From an uncultured Clostridia bacterium (GTDB lineage: Bacteria; Bacillota; Clostridia; Christensenellales; UBA1242): a stretch of DNA of 36,315 nt. The notes below the pieces were generated by a model, which ran no database searches, was not told where the DNA came from, and saw only the letters and a list, made by a program, of their open reading frames with translations. Shown here in pieces: positions 13,110-22,100 of this stretch (its first letter is position 1; every line of letters begins with the position of its first letter). Position numbers and translations under genes: made by a program. The stretch spans positions 1 through 36,315 of the forward strand of contig CAJOLY010000027.1 of assembly GCA_905235485.1 (NCBI GenBank). Direction: 5' to 3'.

Positions 13110-16100
13110 TTAGTTCCTTTTCATCTTAACAATAACTTTTTCGTCATCATAATCAAGTTCTCGCTCAAATCCATTTTCAATATGATCATTTGAAGTTGCA
13201 AGAACTTCACTATTTATTGTATCCAAATTTTTTGCGATAACTTTTTGCATAAGTTCGCCTTTTGCAACTAAATTGAGCGTGATTCGATCATCGATATTGA
13301 AGCCTGCATCTTTTCTTGCAATTTGAAGTTCACGAATAAGTTCACGAAGTTTTCCTTCTTCTTCAAGTTCTGGGGTTATTTCCAAATCAAGCACAACAAG
13401 ATTGTTGCCAAGGTTTGAAATTGCAAATTCTTTTTTTGGAGTAAGTTTTATTTCAAACATATCACTTGAAAGTGATGGGAACGTTGGGATTTCTACAGCT
13501 TTTCCCACCTTAACTTTTTCAACAAGCTCGTTCATATCACTTGCTTTCATATCAAGAAGTGTTTGCTTGAGTCTGTTAACATCGCCTTTGAGCACAGCCC
13601 CTGCCTTTCTAAAATTAAGTGACAAGTTTTGATCGTTGAATTTGTCATCTTCTTCCACAAATTCAATTTCTTTAATGTTTAGTTCATCGGTGATTATTTG
13701 TGCAAAGTCATTAACTGCATCAATATAGTCCGGTGTGACCTTGAGCATCATTTTTGAAAGTGGCTGTTTAACTTTAACTTGATGCTCTGCTCTAAGCCTT
13801 TGCACAAGATATATTATATCTCTCACTTTTTGAGTTTGGTCAAGTAGTTTTTCAAAACCATATTTTTTTTCTGTTGGGAAAGAAGATAGTTGAATACTCA
13901 AAGCTTCATCTTTTTCAGTTTCTCTCACAAGTTTTTGCCAGATATGCTCAGTCATAAATGGAATGATTGGAGCCATAATTTGACTTGTTGTTTTGAGTGC
14001 TGTGTATAACGAATAATATGCATTGAGTTGATCATCACCGCTGTTTTTCCAAAATCTACGGCGATTGATTCGAATATACCAATTTGTTAAGTCATCAATA
14101 TAAACTTCAAATTCCTTAACAATTGGGGTTAAGTCATAGTTGTCATAGTTTTTTGTTGCAATTTCAGCAAATTTTGCTGTTCGTTCTAAAAGCCACTTGT
14201 CTGTTATGTTTAGTTTTTCAAAATCTGGAGTGTAGCCATCTAATTTTGGATTATCTATACTTGCATAAGTGTTATAGAAAATATAGGCGTTCCAAAAACC
14301 GAGTAGTTTTCTCTTGACTTCATCACCAAGATTATATCCAAAACGAACATTGTTTGAAATTGGAGCTGAAGCATAGAGATAACGAATTGCGTCAGCACCC
14401 ATTTTTTCGGCTGCTTCATCAAACTTTATCATATATCCACTTTTGTGGAATCTTCCGCCATCTTCACGTATAACGCTTTCATAAGTCATAACCTTTTGAT
14501 ATGGTGCTTTGCCTTCAAGCACAACACTCATAAAGAGAAGCGAGTAGAACCACAATCGAATTTGTTCAATCATTTCAATAACACATTCACTTGGAAAGTT
14601 TTGTTTGAAATATTCTTTGTCGGTGAAATATTTTTTTGTGCTGAATGGCGTGATGCCAGCATCAAGCCAACAATCACCAACATCAGTGATACGTTCAACT
14701 TCTTCTCCACAATCACACTTGATTTTTATATCGTCAATCCATGGTCTGTGAAGATTTGGAATATTTTTAACTTTTTCTTTATCCACTGCTTTTTCAAGAA
14801 GTTCTTCGCGACTGCCAACCACAGTAAGCTTTCCACACTTTGAGCAAACATAAAAAGGAAGTGGAAGGCCATAAAATCTTTTTCTGCTGATATTCCAATC
14901 GCCCATATTTGAAAGCCAATCTTGCATACGTTTACCAGCATGCTCAGGCTTCCATTCAACTTGTTTTGCTGCATCAATAAGCTTTTGGCGGATTGGCTCT
15001 GATTTTATATACCAGCCACTAACAAGTTTGTAAACAATATCTGTTTTACATCTCCAGCAAAATGCATATCTATGCTTATATTTGTGAGTTTTGTAGAGTT
15101 TGTTTTGCTCTTTGAGTTTTTCAAAAACAAAATCGCGAACTTGGTTTGTATCTTTGCCAGCAAATTCACCGAATTCACTTGTGATAACACCGGCATCATC
15201 AATAGGGCTTATTTTTGGAAGTCCCAAGCTTTCACCAAGTTCAAAGTCACTTTCTCCACACCCTGGTGCAATATGAACAACTCCAACACCCTCTGTTGCA
15301 TCAACTAAATCCCAAGCAACAATTTTGTGTTCAAATTTTTGTGGATCTAAGTATGGGAACATTGTTTCATAAGTTTTTCCAACAAGTTCTGAGCCTTTAA
15401 CTTCTTTAACAACTTCAACTAAGTCGTCTCCAAGGCATTTTAAAACATCTTTACACAAAACAAGATTGTCACTGTCACTTTTAACTTTAACATATGCATA
15501 TGTGAGTTCTGGATTCACAGCAAGCGCAACATTGCTTGTGAGCGTCCAAGGAGTTGTTGTCCAAACTAGCATTTTTGCGTTTTCATCTTTTATTGGCAAT
15601 TTACAAAATACTGCTTCACACTCAACATCGTGATAACTATCTGTCATTTCGTGTTCTGACAAACTTGTTCCACATCTAGGGCACCAATTCATAACGCGAT
15701 ATTTCTTTTCAAGGAGCCCCATTTCATTGCACTTTTTGAGAAAGTGCCAAATACTTGTTATGTTTTCATCGCTGTTTGTAAAATAAGAGTTTTCCCAGTC
15801 CATCCATTGACCAAGACGTTTGCTTTGCTCAGTGATAATGTCACTATATTTTCTAACTCTATCCATACAGGCAAGCGTGAAATTGTCAAGTCCATAGTTT
15901 TCAATATCTTTTTTGTTTGCAAAACCAAGTTGTTTTTCAACTTCAACTTCAACCCACAATCCTTGTGCATCAAAGCCATTTTGATATTGACAACTTTCAC
16001 CCTTCATTGCGTGATATTTTATAAACGTATCCTTGAGAGTCCTACCCCAAGCGTGATGAATACCCATACTGTTGTTTGCAGTCATAGGGCCATCCAAAAA

Positions 16101-16223
16101 ACGATACCTTTTGCCATCTTTATTTTGTTCAACCAGTTTTTCAAAGCATTTGTTTTGGTTCCAATAGTCCAAAACATTGTGTTCCATTTGGATAAAGTCT
16201 AAATTTGCTTGTTCTTTTTCCAT
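13110..16223 (-). CDS. ileS: Isoleucine--tRNA ligase, divergent signature motifs
   Basis: A 1037-residue class I synthetase with a large editing domain. The HIGH motif appears as HHAWGR (about residue 56). The KMSKS region reads GRFHKSGYM (about residue 594) in place of the usual GRKMSKSLGN; FDEAAEKMGADAIRYLY follows, as expected in this enzyme. The editing domain carries WTTTPWTLTSN. Zinc-type CxxC pairs occur at CPRCG, CWRCK and CSKCG...CDCG. The first residues and the spacing from promoter to ATG support this start (SD ACGGAG). The sequence resembles a minority IleRS clade with HKS in the second motif; ValRS or LeuRS are less likely. First gene of ileS-serS. Confidence 0.9.
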   Translation of the reverse strand: MEKEQANLDFIQMEHNVLDYWNQNKCFEKLVEQNKDGKRYRFLDGPMTANNSMGIHHAWGRTLKDTFIKYHAMKGESCQYQNGFDAQGLWVEVEVEKQLGFANKKDIENYGLDNFTLACMDRVRKYSDIITEQSKRLGQWMDWENSYFTNSDENITSIWHFLKKCNEMGLLEKKYRVMNWCPRCGTSLSEHEMTDSYHDVECEAVFCKLPIKDENAKMLVWTTTPWTLTSNVALAVNPELTYAYVKVKSDSDNLVLCKDVLKCLGDDLVEVVKEVKGSELVGKTYETMFPYLDPQKFEHKIVAWDLVDATEGVGVVHIAPGCGESDFELGESLGLPKISPIDDAGVITSEFGEFAGKDTNQVRDFVFEKLKEQNKLYKTHKYKHRYAFCWRCKTDIVYKLVSGWYIKSEPIRQKLIDAAKQVEWKPEHAGKRMQDWLSNMGDWNISRKRFYGLPLPFYVCSKCGKLTVVGSREELLEKAVDKEKVKNIPNLHRPWIDDIKIKCDCGEEVERITDVGDCWLDAGITPFSTKKYFTDKEYFKQNFPSECVIEMIEQIRLWFYSLLFMSVVLEGKAPYQKVMTYESVIREDGGRFHKSGYMIKFDEAAEKMGADAIRYLYASAPISNNVRFGYNLGDEVKRKLLGFWNAYIFYNTYASIDNPKLDGYTPDFEKLNITDKWLLERTAKFAEIATKNYDNYDLTPIVKEFEVYIDDLTNWYIRINRRRFWKNSGDDQLNAYYSLYTALKTTSQIMAPIIPFMTEHIWQKLVRETEKDEALSIQLSSFPTEKKYGFEKLLDQTQKVRDIIYLVQRLRAEHQVKVKQPLSKMMLKVTPDYIDAVNDFAQIITDELNIKEIEFVEEDDKFNDQNLSLNFRKAGAVLKGDVNRLKQTLLDMKASDMNELVEKVKVGKAVEIPTFPSLSSDMFEIKLTPKKEFAISNLGNNLVVLDLEITPELEEEGKLRELIRELQIARKDAGFNIDDRITLNLVAKGELMQKVIAKNLDTINSEVLATSNDHIENGFERELDYDDEKVIVKMKRN

Positions 16224-16307
16224 TTATTTTACTCCGTTTCGTAATTAAATATTAGTTAGCAAAATCCTTAAAAAACGATTTTTACTCAGTTTAATCACAT
16301 AGTATAA

Positions 16308-16336
16308 ATTATATTTATATAAAAATAAAAAGTCAA
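16308..16336 (-). promoter_or_regulatory. Promoter of ileS-serS
   Basis: TTGACT (16336-16331), 17-bp spacer, TATAAT (16313-16308). The leader of about 75 nt is too short for a T-box and holds no T-box sequence. Confidence 0.8.
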
Positions 16337-16351
16337 GCAAGTTAAAACAAT

Positions 16352-16378
16352 AAAAAAATCTATTCAAAATGAATAGAA
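16352..16378 (-). terminator. Terminator behind the pil operon
   Basis: CTATTCA/TGAATAG stem (16360-16366/16370-16376) with a run of seven T on the minus strand. Confidence 0.75.
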
Positions 16379-16395
16379 GTTTTATGTCGTTTGGA

Positions 16396-16466
16396 ACGCA
16401 AGGCAAGCTTTGCGTGACGCAATTCGTCACCTAACCTAGCCATTCTTGGCTATGTTAGACTTGCGT
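16396..16466. repeat. Three-way-junction-like inverted-repeat element
   Basis: Outer arms ACGCAAG/CTTGCGT (16396-16402/16460-16466) enclose GTGACG/CGTCAC (16414-16419/16425-16430) and CTAACcTAGCC/GGCTAtGTTAG (16431-16441/16448-16458, one mismatch). An alternative pairing ACGCAA/TTGCGT (16396-16401/16410-16415) competes with the outer stem. It lies between the pilB stop and the operon terminator and is much more GC-rich than its surroundings. It may be a structured 3' untranslated region, a small RNA or a repeat element. Confidence 0.55.
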
Positions 16467-16508
16467 GCAATAATCTGCGATAACCTATGTTCGATATCCA
16501 TTTTCAGT

Positions 16509-18182
16509 TTACATATCACCTAGCATAATATTCATATATTCTTCATAAGAGGTTATGCCATCAAGCACATATTGTTTGCAAGCTTCACTTAAAGTTATCA
16601 TACCATTTTCAATGGCTTGTTTTCTCAAAGTTTCGAAATCAAGATTTTGATCGATAATTTGTGCTTTTATTTTACTATCTAAATATAATATTTCATGAAC
16701 TGCAACTCTGCCTTTGTAACCTGTGTTATTGCAATAAGGGCAACCTTGTGGCTTGAATATATACTCCTCATTTTTTAGCCCAAGTGCTTCCATGATACCT
16801 TTGTTTGTTTTAATTTTCTTTTTGCAGTGTGGACATAGTTGCTTAACAAGTCTTTGGGAAAGCACAGCAACAAGCGCATCACCAACCAAATATTGTGGGA
16901 TGCCCATATCAACAAGACGAATAACTGCCCCTGTTGAATCGTTTGTGTGAAGTGTTGAAAGCACCAAATGGCCTGTGATAGCTGCACGAGTTGCAATTTG
17001 TGCAGTTTCTTCATCACGGATTTCTCCAACCATTATAATATCAGGATCCTGACGCAAAATGCTTCTCAAACTTGAAGCAAACGTGAGATTTGCCTTTTTG
17101 TTGACCTGAATTTGATTTATGCTTTTCATTGCATATTCAACTGGATCCTCAATTGTAACGATATTCTTTTTTCCGTTGTTAAGTTCTCTTAAAAATGCAT
17201 AAAGTGTTGTAGTTTTTCCTGATCCTGTTGGACCTGTGAGCAAAATTATCCCGTGTGGGTGATTTAAAATCTTTTCAATTAGCTTATTTGCTTTGTCAGA
17301 AAAATTGAGCTCCTTTAAACTATATGAGAAAATCTTATTGTCTAAAATTCTTATAACAAACTTTTCTCCATATATTGTTGGAAGTGTGGAAACACGGAAG
17401 TTAACATCTTCCCCGTTAGAGTTCAAGGTTATTCTTCCATCCTGCGGAATACGCTTTTCAGCAATGTCTATGCCAGACAAAATTTTAATACGCGCTGCAA
17501 CTTCTGGGAATGAAGATATTGGAAATTCATTCCACTTAACAAGGTCTCCGTCAATTCTATATCTAATTATAACCTTTAACTCACCTGGCTCAATGTGAAT
17601 ATCGCTTGCCCTGAGTGGCAATGCTTCACGAATAATTGAATCAACAAACTTAACAGCTGGCGCATCTTGAACGCTAATGTCATCAGTTGTTGATTGATCC
17701 AAGTTCTCATCATCTTTTGAAATACTTGTTAGTGCATCTTTTGTTGTTACAGTTGCTTCATATGAATTCAAAAAATCAACGACTTTTTGTTTTTCAACAA
17801 CAACATATTCAATTTCACCATCATAAAGCATTTCCACAACAGATTTGAGTTCTGGATTTAAAATATCTGTAACACCCAAAATCAAAGTGCCATCTTTTGA
17901 AGTGTAAAGTGGCAAAAATGAAAAATGTTTCAACATTTCCAGATTAAAATACTTTTCTATGTTTTGCGAAATAGATATATAGTCAAGGTCTATTGATGGC
18001 AACTCAAAAAGACTGGCATATGCTTCGGTTTTGTCAAAATCAGAAATTTCACCAAGAAAAATCAGATGCTGCAAAACATCAAAGTTTTCTTCTTCAAATC
18101 TCTCCGAAAGTTCGTCATAAACTTTTTGATTTATCTTTCTTGTTTTTAAAAGATACCTTGCAAGTGTTTCATTTTTTGTCAT
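16509..18182 (-). CDS. pilB: Type IV pilus assembly ATPase PilB
   Basis: A GspE/PilB-family ATPase that drives pilin polymerisation at the inner face of the membrane. The N-terminal MshEN-like region (about 1-140) is followed by the ATPase core: Walker A GPTGSGKTTT (about residue 316), Walker B region DPDIIMVGEIRDEET, the His box STLHTND, and a tetracysteine zinc motif (CPHC, then CPYC). The ORF track starts at a TTG (18194), but that TTG overlaps the SD; the ATG at 18182 has GGAG six bases upstream and is the better start (557 residues). Last gene of the pil operon. No PilT-like second ATPase is seen here. Confidence 0.95.
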   Translation of the reverse strand: MTKNETLARYLLKTRKINQKVYDELSERFEEENFDVLQHLIFLGEISDFDKTEAYASLFELPSIDLDYISISQNIEKYFNLEMLKHFSFLPLYTSKDGTLILGVTDILNPELKSVVEMLYDGEIEYVVVEKQKVVDFLNSYEATVTTKDALTSISKDDENLDQSTTDDISVQDAPAVKFVDSIIREALPLRASDIHIEPGELKVIIRYRIDGDLVKWNEFPISSFPEVAARIKILSGIDIAEKRIPQDGRITLNSNGEDVNFRVSTLPTIYGEKFVIRILDNKIFSYSLKELNFSDKANKLIEKILNHPHGIILLTGPTGSGKTTTLYAFLRELNNGKKNIVTIEDPVEYAMKSINQIQVNKKANLTFASSLRSILRQDPDIIMVGEIRDEETAQIATRAAITGHLVLSTLHTNDSTGAVIRLVDMGIPQYLVGDALVAVLSQRLVKQLCPHCKKKIKTNKGIMEALGLKNEEYIFKPQGCPYCNNTGYKGRVAVHEILYLDSKIKAQIIDQNLDFETLRKQAIENGMITLSEACKQYVLDGITSYEEYMNIMLGDM

Positions 18183-18263
18183 ATTTTTCTCCAATAAATC
18201 AAATTTATTATATTTTTATGAATTTTTACAAAAATTTCATATTTTTTTATTTTTTTACTATTT

Positions 18264-19475
18264 CTAAACTTGAAGCTGAGTTATCATACTAAGTATTGGC
18301 GTGTAAATTGCTATAAACATAACTGCTATAAACACACCAAGTATTGAAAGCAAAACAGGTTGAATAGTTGTTGTTATGAGAGAAAGTGCACTTTCAACTT
18401 CCTGATCAAAATAATCATTTGTTTGAAGAAGCAATTTGTCAGTTGATCCTGTTTTTTCTCCAACCGCAATCATTTGAGTTACAACATTTGAAAGTTTCAT
18501 TTCAAGTTCGACTGCTGTTGAAAGAGCTATTCCCTTTTTAACATCTATTATAACTCTATCAAACTGCATTTTTAAATGTTTGTTTTTTATGATATTTTTC
18601 ATACTTTCAAGTGATGAAACAATGTCAAGTCCACTTGAAAGCAATAATCCCAAACACTCAACAAATTGTGATGTGAACATTGCCATATTTATTCGCTTAA
18701 AAATTGGAAGTGTTACTTTCATTTTGTCAAAGAATAATCTTCCTTTTTCTGTTCTCCCAAACAAAAATATTATTCCAACAATAGCAAATATTCCAAGAAT
18801 AATATACTGCCAATAATCTCGCAGGAAGTTTGATATGTTGAAAAGTGCAAGTGTTAACCCTGGAAGTTCAAGTTCCATTTGTTGAAATGATGAAATAAAT
18901 TTTGGAATAACCACATACAACATAACTCCAACAACTGCAACAAGCATAACAAGCAAAACAAGTGGATAAGCAAGAGCGGAACGAAGTTTTCGTTTGTTTT
19001 TTTCATTTCGAGTGTAATAATCAGAAACAGAAATCAAAACTTTGTCGAGATTTCCAGATGTCTCTCCAACATACACCATTGATGTGAAAAAATGTGGAAA
19101 AACCTTTGGATATTTTTTCATTGATTCCGAAAGCATAAGTCCTGCATACAAATCATCTGTAACTTTGTCAATTGTTTTTCTAAGTAAGCTTGAATAACCT
19201 TGCTCTCTCAACACTTTTAAACTATCTATAATTGAAACGCCTGAAGAAATCAATATTGAAAATTGCTTGCAGAAACTTGTAAGTTCCTTTATTCCAACTT
19301 TTCCTGACACTGTAAAAAATGCAGATGGTGCGTTGTTGGAAAGTTTTTTTATGCTATCAACATACAAATCCCTTTTTGCCAAACTTTCACGAACAAATTG
19401 TTCATCTTCCGCAATAAATGTTCCTTTAATTTTTTTTCCGTTCAAATCTTTTGCAACATAAACAAATTTTTTCAT
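18264..19475 (-). CDS. pilC: Type IV pilus inner-membrane platform protein PilC
   Basis: A GspF/PilC-family protein of 403 residues with the family's duplicated T2SSF domain (about 60-190 and 265-390) and three long TM segments near residues 165-190, 215-240 and 370-395. It forms the membrane platform that couples PilB to pilin assembly. The track start at 19502 is a TTG; the ATG at 19475 overlaps the pilD stop as ATGA, the classic coupled arrangement, and gives the usual MKKFVYVAKD N-terminus, so I place the start there. Confidence 0.95.
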   Translation of the reverse strand: MKKFVYVAKDLNGKKIKGTFIAEDEQFVRESLAKRDLYVDSIKKLSNNAPSAFFTVSGKVGIKELTSFCKQFSILISSGVSIIDSLKVLREQGYSSLLRKTIDKVTDDLYAGLMLSESMKKYPKVFPHFFTSMVYVGETSGNLDKVLISVSDYYTRNEKNKRKLRSALAYPLVLLVMLVAVVGVMLYVVIPKFISSFQQMELELPGLTLALFNISNFLRDYWQYIILGIFAIVGIIFLFGRTEKGRLFFDKMKVTLPIFKRINMAMFTSQFVECLGLLLSSGLDIVSSLESMKNIIKNKHLKMQFDRVIIDVKKGIALSTAVELEMKLSNVVTQMIAVGEKTGSTDKLLLQTNDYFDQEVESALSLITTTIQPVLLSILGVFIAVMFIAIYTPILSMITQLQV

Positions 19476-20278
19476 AGCACCCCAAACAAAGAAAGATACC
19501 AATTTGCAATGATATCACCAACAAACCACGAAACTACTGCCGCAGAAACAATAAATGTTCCAAATGGATACTCTTTGTTTTTTTCTCCTTTATTTTTTAT
19601 GTTCAAAATTGATAACACAATTGCACCCAAAATTGAGGAAATTATAATTGTTATTATTGTACTTTTTAGTCCAAGTAGTAAGCCTAAAACTGCCATGAGT
19701 TTTATGTCTCCAAAGCCAAGGCCTTCTTTTTTTCTAACAAGATAAAATAGCAGTGCAAACAAAGCAAAAAATCCACCTCCAACCAAAAATCCAAATACTT
19801 TGCTTTGAATGTCAACATTTGGTGAAAGCAATGAAACAATGCCAAGAATTAAAAGTGCAAGCTGAAATTCATCTGGTATTTCCATATTGTCAAAATCACA
19901 AAAGAAAACACAGATCATAACTGAAAAAGATAAGCAAGACACGGCAAACATTAAATAGTTTGTTTGAACTGATGGAATGATAAAGTCAGTGAAAGCCATA
20001 AGCGACAAAAACCATAATGCCGTATTAAGTAATTCAACAAATGGATATCTAAATGAAATTTTTGACTTACACTTTCTACATTTGCCACGCAAAAATATGT
20101 ATGATAACACAGGAATATTGTCATACCATTTGAGTTTATAATCACAAGTTGTGCAATGAGAAGCAGGACGCGCTAAAGACATCTTTTTTGGAAGTCTATA
20201 GATAACTACATTCAAAAAACTGCCAACACAAAGACCAATCACAACTGTGAGTGAAATCATCAAAATTTTTGTGAGCAA
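19472..20278 (-). CDS. pilD: Prepilin peptidase / methylase PilD
   Basis: A 268-residue membrane aspartyl protease (A24 family) that removes prepilin leaders and N-methylates the new terminus. It has the CTTC...CRKC tetracysteine cytoplasmic loop of the methylase part (about residues 42-75), the two catalytic aspartates in FCDFDNMEIPDE and GFGDIKL, and about seven to eight TM helices. The start is a TTG, supported by a strong SD (GGAGGTG, 8 nt away); the first ATG would be six codons further and too far from the SD. It begins three bases after the upstream gene and overlaps pilC by four. Confidence 0.95.
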   Translation of the reverse strand: MLTKILMISLTVVIGLCVGSFLNVVIYRLPKKMSLARPASHCTTCDYKLKWYDNIPVLSYIFLRGKCRKCKSKISFRYPFVELLNTALWFLSLMAFTDFIIPSVQTNYLMFAVSCLSFSVMICVFFCDFDNMEIPDEFQLALLILGIVSLLSPNVDIQSKVFGFLVGGGFFALFALLFYLVRKKEGLGFGDIKLMAVLGLLLGLKSTIITIIISSILGAIVLSILNIKNKGEKNKEYPFGTFIVSAAVVSWFVGDIIANWYLSLFGVL

Positions 20279-20281
20279 ATT

Positions 20282-20731
20282 TTACACCTCCACATATCTA
20301 ATTAAGTTAGCTAAGTAATAATATTCAATTTCGTTATAGACCTTTTTGGTTAAATAAAAATCTTGACTCTGCTTTGCCAAAACTTTTTCTTGTCCCAAAG
20401 TAAAATCATAAATGCAATAAAAGAAAAGCGTTGTTTTTGTTGTATTTGTTTTTTTTGCGACTACTGCTTTTTGATTTGCATTTTCATCATTCACATAAAT
20501 CTTAACATCTAAATCATATTCACTATAACCGCCTTGTATTGTTTGATTATCAACAAAATCAGCATAGATTTTGTTTGTCAAAACTTCTTTGTTTAACTTT
20601 GAAACTTCGTACCTATTTGAAATGCTGGTTCCCATCGTAAGTGCAAAAATCAAACTTGAAACTGCAATTACTATAACCATCAAAACAACAACACTAAGAA
20701 GAACTGCTCCTTTTTTTTTGTTTATTCTCAT
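20282..20731 (-). CDS. PilX/GspK-like pilus component lacking Glu5
   Basis: A 149-residue protein with a prepilin-type N-terminus: KKKG followed by AVLLSVVVLMVIVIAV. The hydrophobic helix starts right after the glycine, but the residue at mature position 5 is Leu, not Glu. Lack of Glu5 is typical of GspK/PilX-type pseudopilins that cap the filament tip. The head is small and Y/N-rich. SD GAGGTG; it starts one base after the previous stop. Its position next to pilD and other prepilins supports a minor-pilin role. Confidence 0.75.
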   Translation of the reverse strand: MRINKKKGAVLLSVVVLMVIVIAVSSLIFALTMGTSISNRYEVSKLNKEVLTNKIYADFVDNQTIQGGYSEYDLDVKIYVNDENANQKAVVAKKTNTTKTTLFFYCIYDFTLGQEKVLAKQSQDFYLTKKVYNEIEYYYLANLIRYVEV

Positions 20732-20732
20732 A

Positions 20733-21164
20733 TCACACCTCGTAGCTATATATCAAACTATCATTTGAAGTGTAACACTCAACCAAAAATGAATTGTCAA
20801 AATTTAGATTAACATAATAACCATATTCACTTTCAGTTGAAACTTCTAAATCCTTAGAATAATAAATGGTTTTGTTGTCGCCATATTCATACTGCGTCCC
20901 GGTTAAAAGTTCCATTGAATTTTTGTAGTGATCACCACCCAAAAAATATGCTTGAACATAATTTTGCGTTTGAACGGTAAAGAAATTTTTTAATTTTGTT
21001 TTGTTGCTTGAGTTTAGTGATAAACTACAAATTGAAAATGCCATTGCTGAAATAATAACAACAAGTGCCATTGCAACAATTGTTTCAACAAGTGTAACAC
21101 CACTTTTTTTGTTTGCAAACAGTCTTATCTTGTTTTGATTTAAAATTCTTTTATTTTTTTTCAT
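20733..21164 (-). CDS. Minor prepilin (PilV-like)
   Basis: A 143-residue prepilin with a long basic leader of about 22 residues ending KKSG, cleavage before VTLVE, Glu5 present and a hydrophobic helix IVAMALVVIISAMAF. The globular head of about 90 residues is rich in Y, N and S. SD AAGGA lies 10 nt from the ATG. It starts one base after the PilM-like ORF. The long leader is common in minor pilins of Gram-positive T4P clusters. The exact subclass (PilV, PilW or ComG type) cannot be decided. Confidence 0.8.
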   Translation of the reverse strand: MKKNKRILNQNKIRLFANKKSGVTLVETIVAMALVVIISAMAFSICSLSLNSSNKTKLKNFFTVQTQNYVQAYFLGGDHYKNSMELLTGTQYEYGDNKTIYYSKDLEVSTESEYGYYVNLNFDNSFLVECYTSNDSLIYSYEV

Positions 21165-21165
21165 A

Positions 21166-21891
21166 TCAAAACAATCCTTTTTTTACTTCTAAAAAATAAT
21201 TTTTTGTTGCATATTGGAAAAGAGTTGTATTTTCAATTTTTGCAAAATAGTTTATGTCTCCGTCAAAATTGAAATCTTGAAGTTTTTTTTCGCTGTTGTC
21301 AATCAAAATCATTTTTTCACACTTAAATTCAAGAGCAGAACTTTTCAAATTTTTAATAAATTGATCAAAAAATATTTGAACTTTTTCAAAATTTATTGAT
21401 TTTTTTGTTGCTTTTTTGCTTAATTTTGATATTTTCTCTTCAAATTCTTCTTCATTTCCTGACATATTCTTATAATTTGTTTTTATGTAAGAAACAAATT
21501 TTTTTGCTAAACCATTTACGTTCATTTTCAATTTTTGATGGAAAACAACTTCACTTTTTGACACCGCAACAAAGTTTGCATAATCACCAAAATAAGCAAT
21601 CACAAAATTTTCTTTTGCAAGATTTTTGTTTTTTGCAAGCGTAAAATCGGAAAACACTTCTGACAAATATGTCATTCCAGAAACTTTAACACCAAACTTT
21701 GCAAAAGTGTTAACAATTTGGTCTGTGTATTTTTCCCTGATGGCAGCAAATGTGTAGGTGGATGTGTTTTTGTCTGTGGAAAAAAGTTTCTCACATACAA
21801 TCATTTTTTCATCTTTATTATAGAGCAAATCAAACTTTGTTTTGAAATATTTATTCACCTTACTTCTTGAGTAAGGAACAGTAAGATCCAA
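21166..21891 (-). CDS. pilM: PilM-like actin-fold protein, C-terminal part (frameshifted)
   Basis: A 241-residue ORF opening at TTG with no SD and overlapping the upstream ORF by 32 bases in another frame. Its content fits PilM after its first strands: VPYSRSKVNKYF, a central region ending FGVKVSGMTYLSEVF, then the second actin-like phosphate region FVIAYFGDYANFVAVS. Joining the upstream frame at NELV to DLTVPYS by skipping one G gives a continuous protein of about 315 residues of normal PilM layout. PilM is the cytoplasmic ring component linking PilN to PilB. Either a +1 frameshift, programmed slippage or a sequence error separates the two halves. Confidence 0.6.
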   Translation of the reverse strand: MDLTVPYSRSKVNKYFKTKFDLLYNKDEKMIVCEKLFSTDKNTSTYTFAAIREKYTDQIVNTFAKFGVKVSGMTYLSEVFSDFTLAKNKNLAKENFVIAYFGDYANFVAVSKSEVVFHQKLKMNVNGLAKKFVSYIKTNYKNMSGNEEEFEEKISKLSKKATKKSINFEKVQIFFDQFIKNLKSSALEFKCEKMILIDNSEKKLQDFNFDGDINYFAKIENTTLFQYATKNYFLEVKKGLF

Positions 21892-22099
21892 CTAGTTCGT
21901 TTGGAAGAATTACATAATTTTTTTCTCTTCTTAAAATGCCATTTAATTCCTCATTTTGAGCACATATGAAATTTATGATACTTTCAAAATCTTTTTTTTG
22001 AGAATATTCATTTAAAAAATCAACAACAAAATATTTTTTGTTATTTTGTTGTTGTAATAATTTTATTTTTGATAAATCAAAATCGAAATATATAATCAT
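21860..22099 (-). CDS. pilM: PilM-like protein, N-terminal part (frameshifted)
   Basis: A 79-residue ORF beginning MIIYFDFDLSKIKLL, the first actin-like strand that in PilM proteins usually reads GIDIGSSSIK; here the glycine-serine loop is replaced, so ATP binding may be weak. It ends soon after YVILPNELV, where the frame passes to the downstream ORF. The track start (TTG, 22111) is corrected to the ATG at 22099, which has GGAG six bases upstream and follows the previous stop by one base. Confidence 0.6.
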   Translation of the reverse strand: MIIYFDFDLSKIKLLQQQNNKKYFVVDFLNEYSQKKDFESIINFICAQNEELNGILRREKNYVILPNELVGSYCSLLKK

Positions 22100-22100
22100 T

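Noticed and set aside
16224-16307. T-box leader before ileS
   Set aside because: The mapped promoter leaves about 75 nt, and no TGGNACCGCG-type motif is present on the minus strand.
16431-16460. ACCTAAC...GTTAGAC resembles the ends of an integron attC site
   Set aside because: The span is about 31 bp, below any attC size, there is no cassette array or integrase, and any inverted repeat with CTAAC would give this match.
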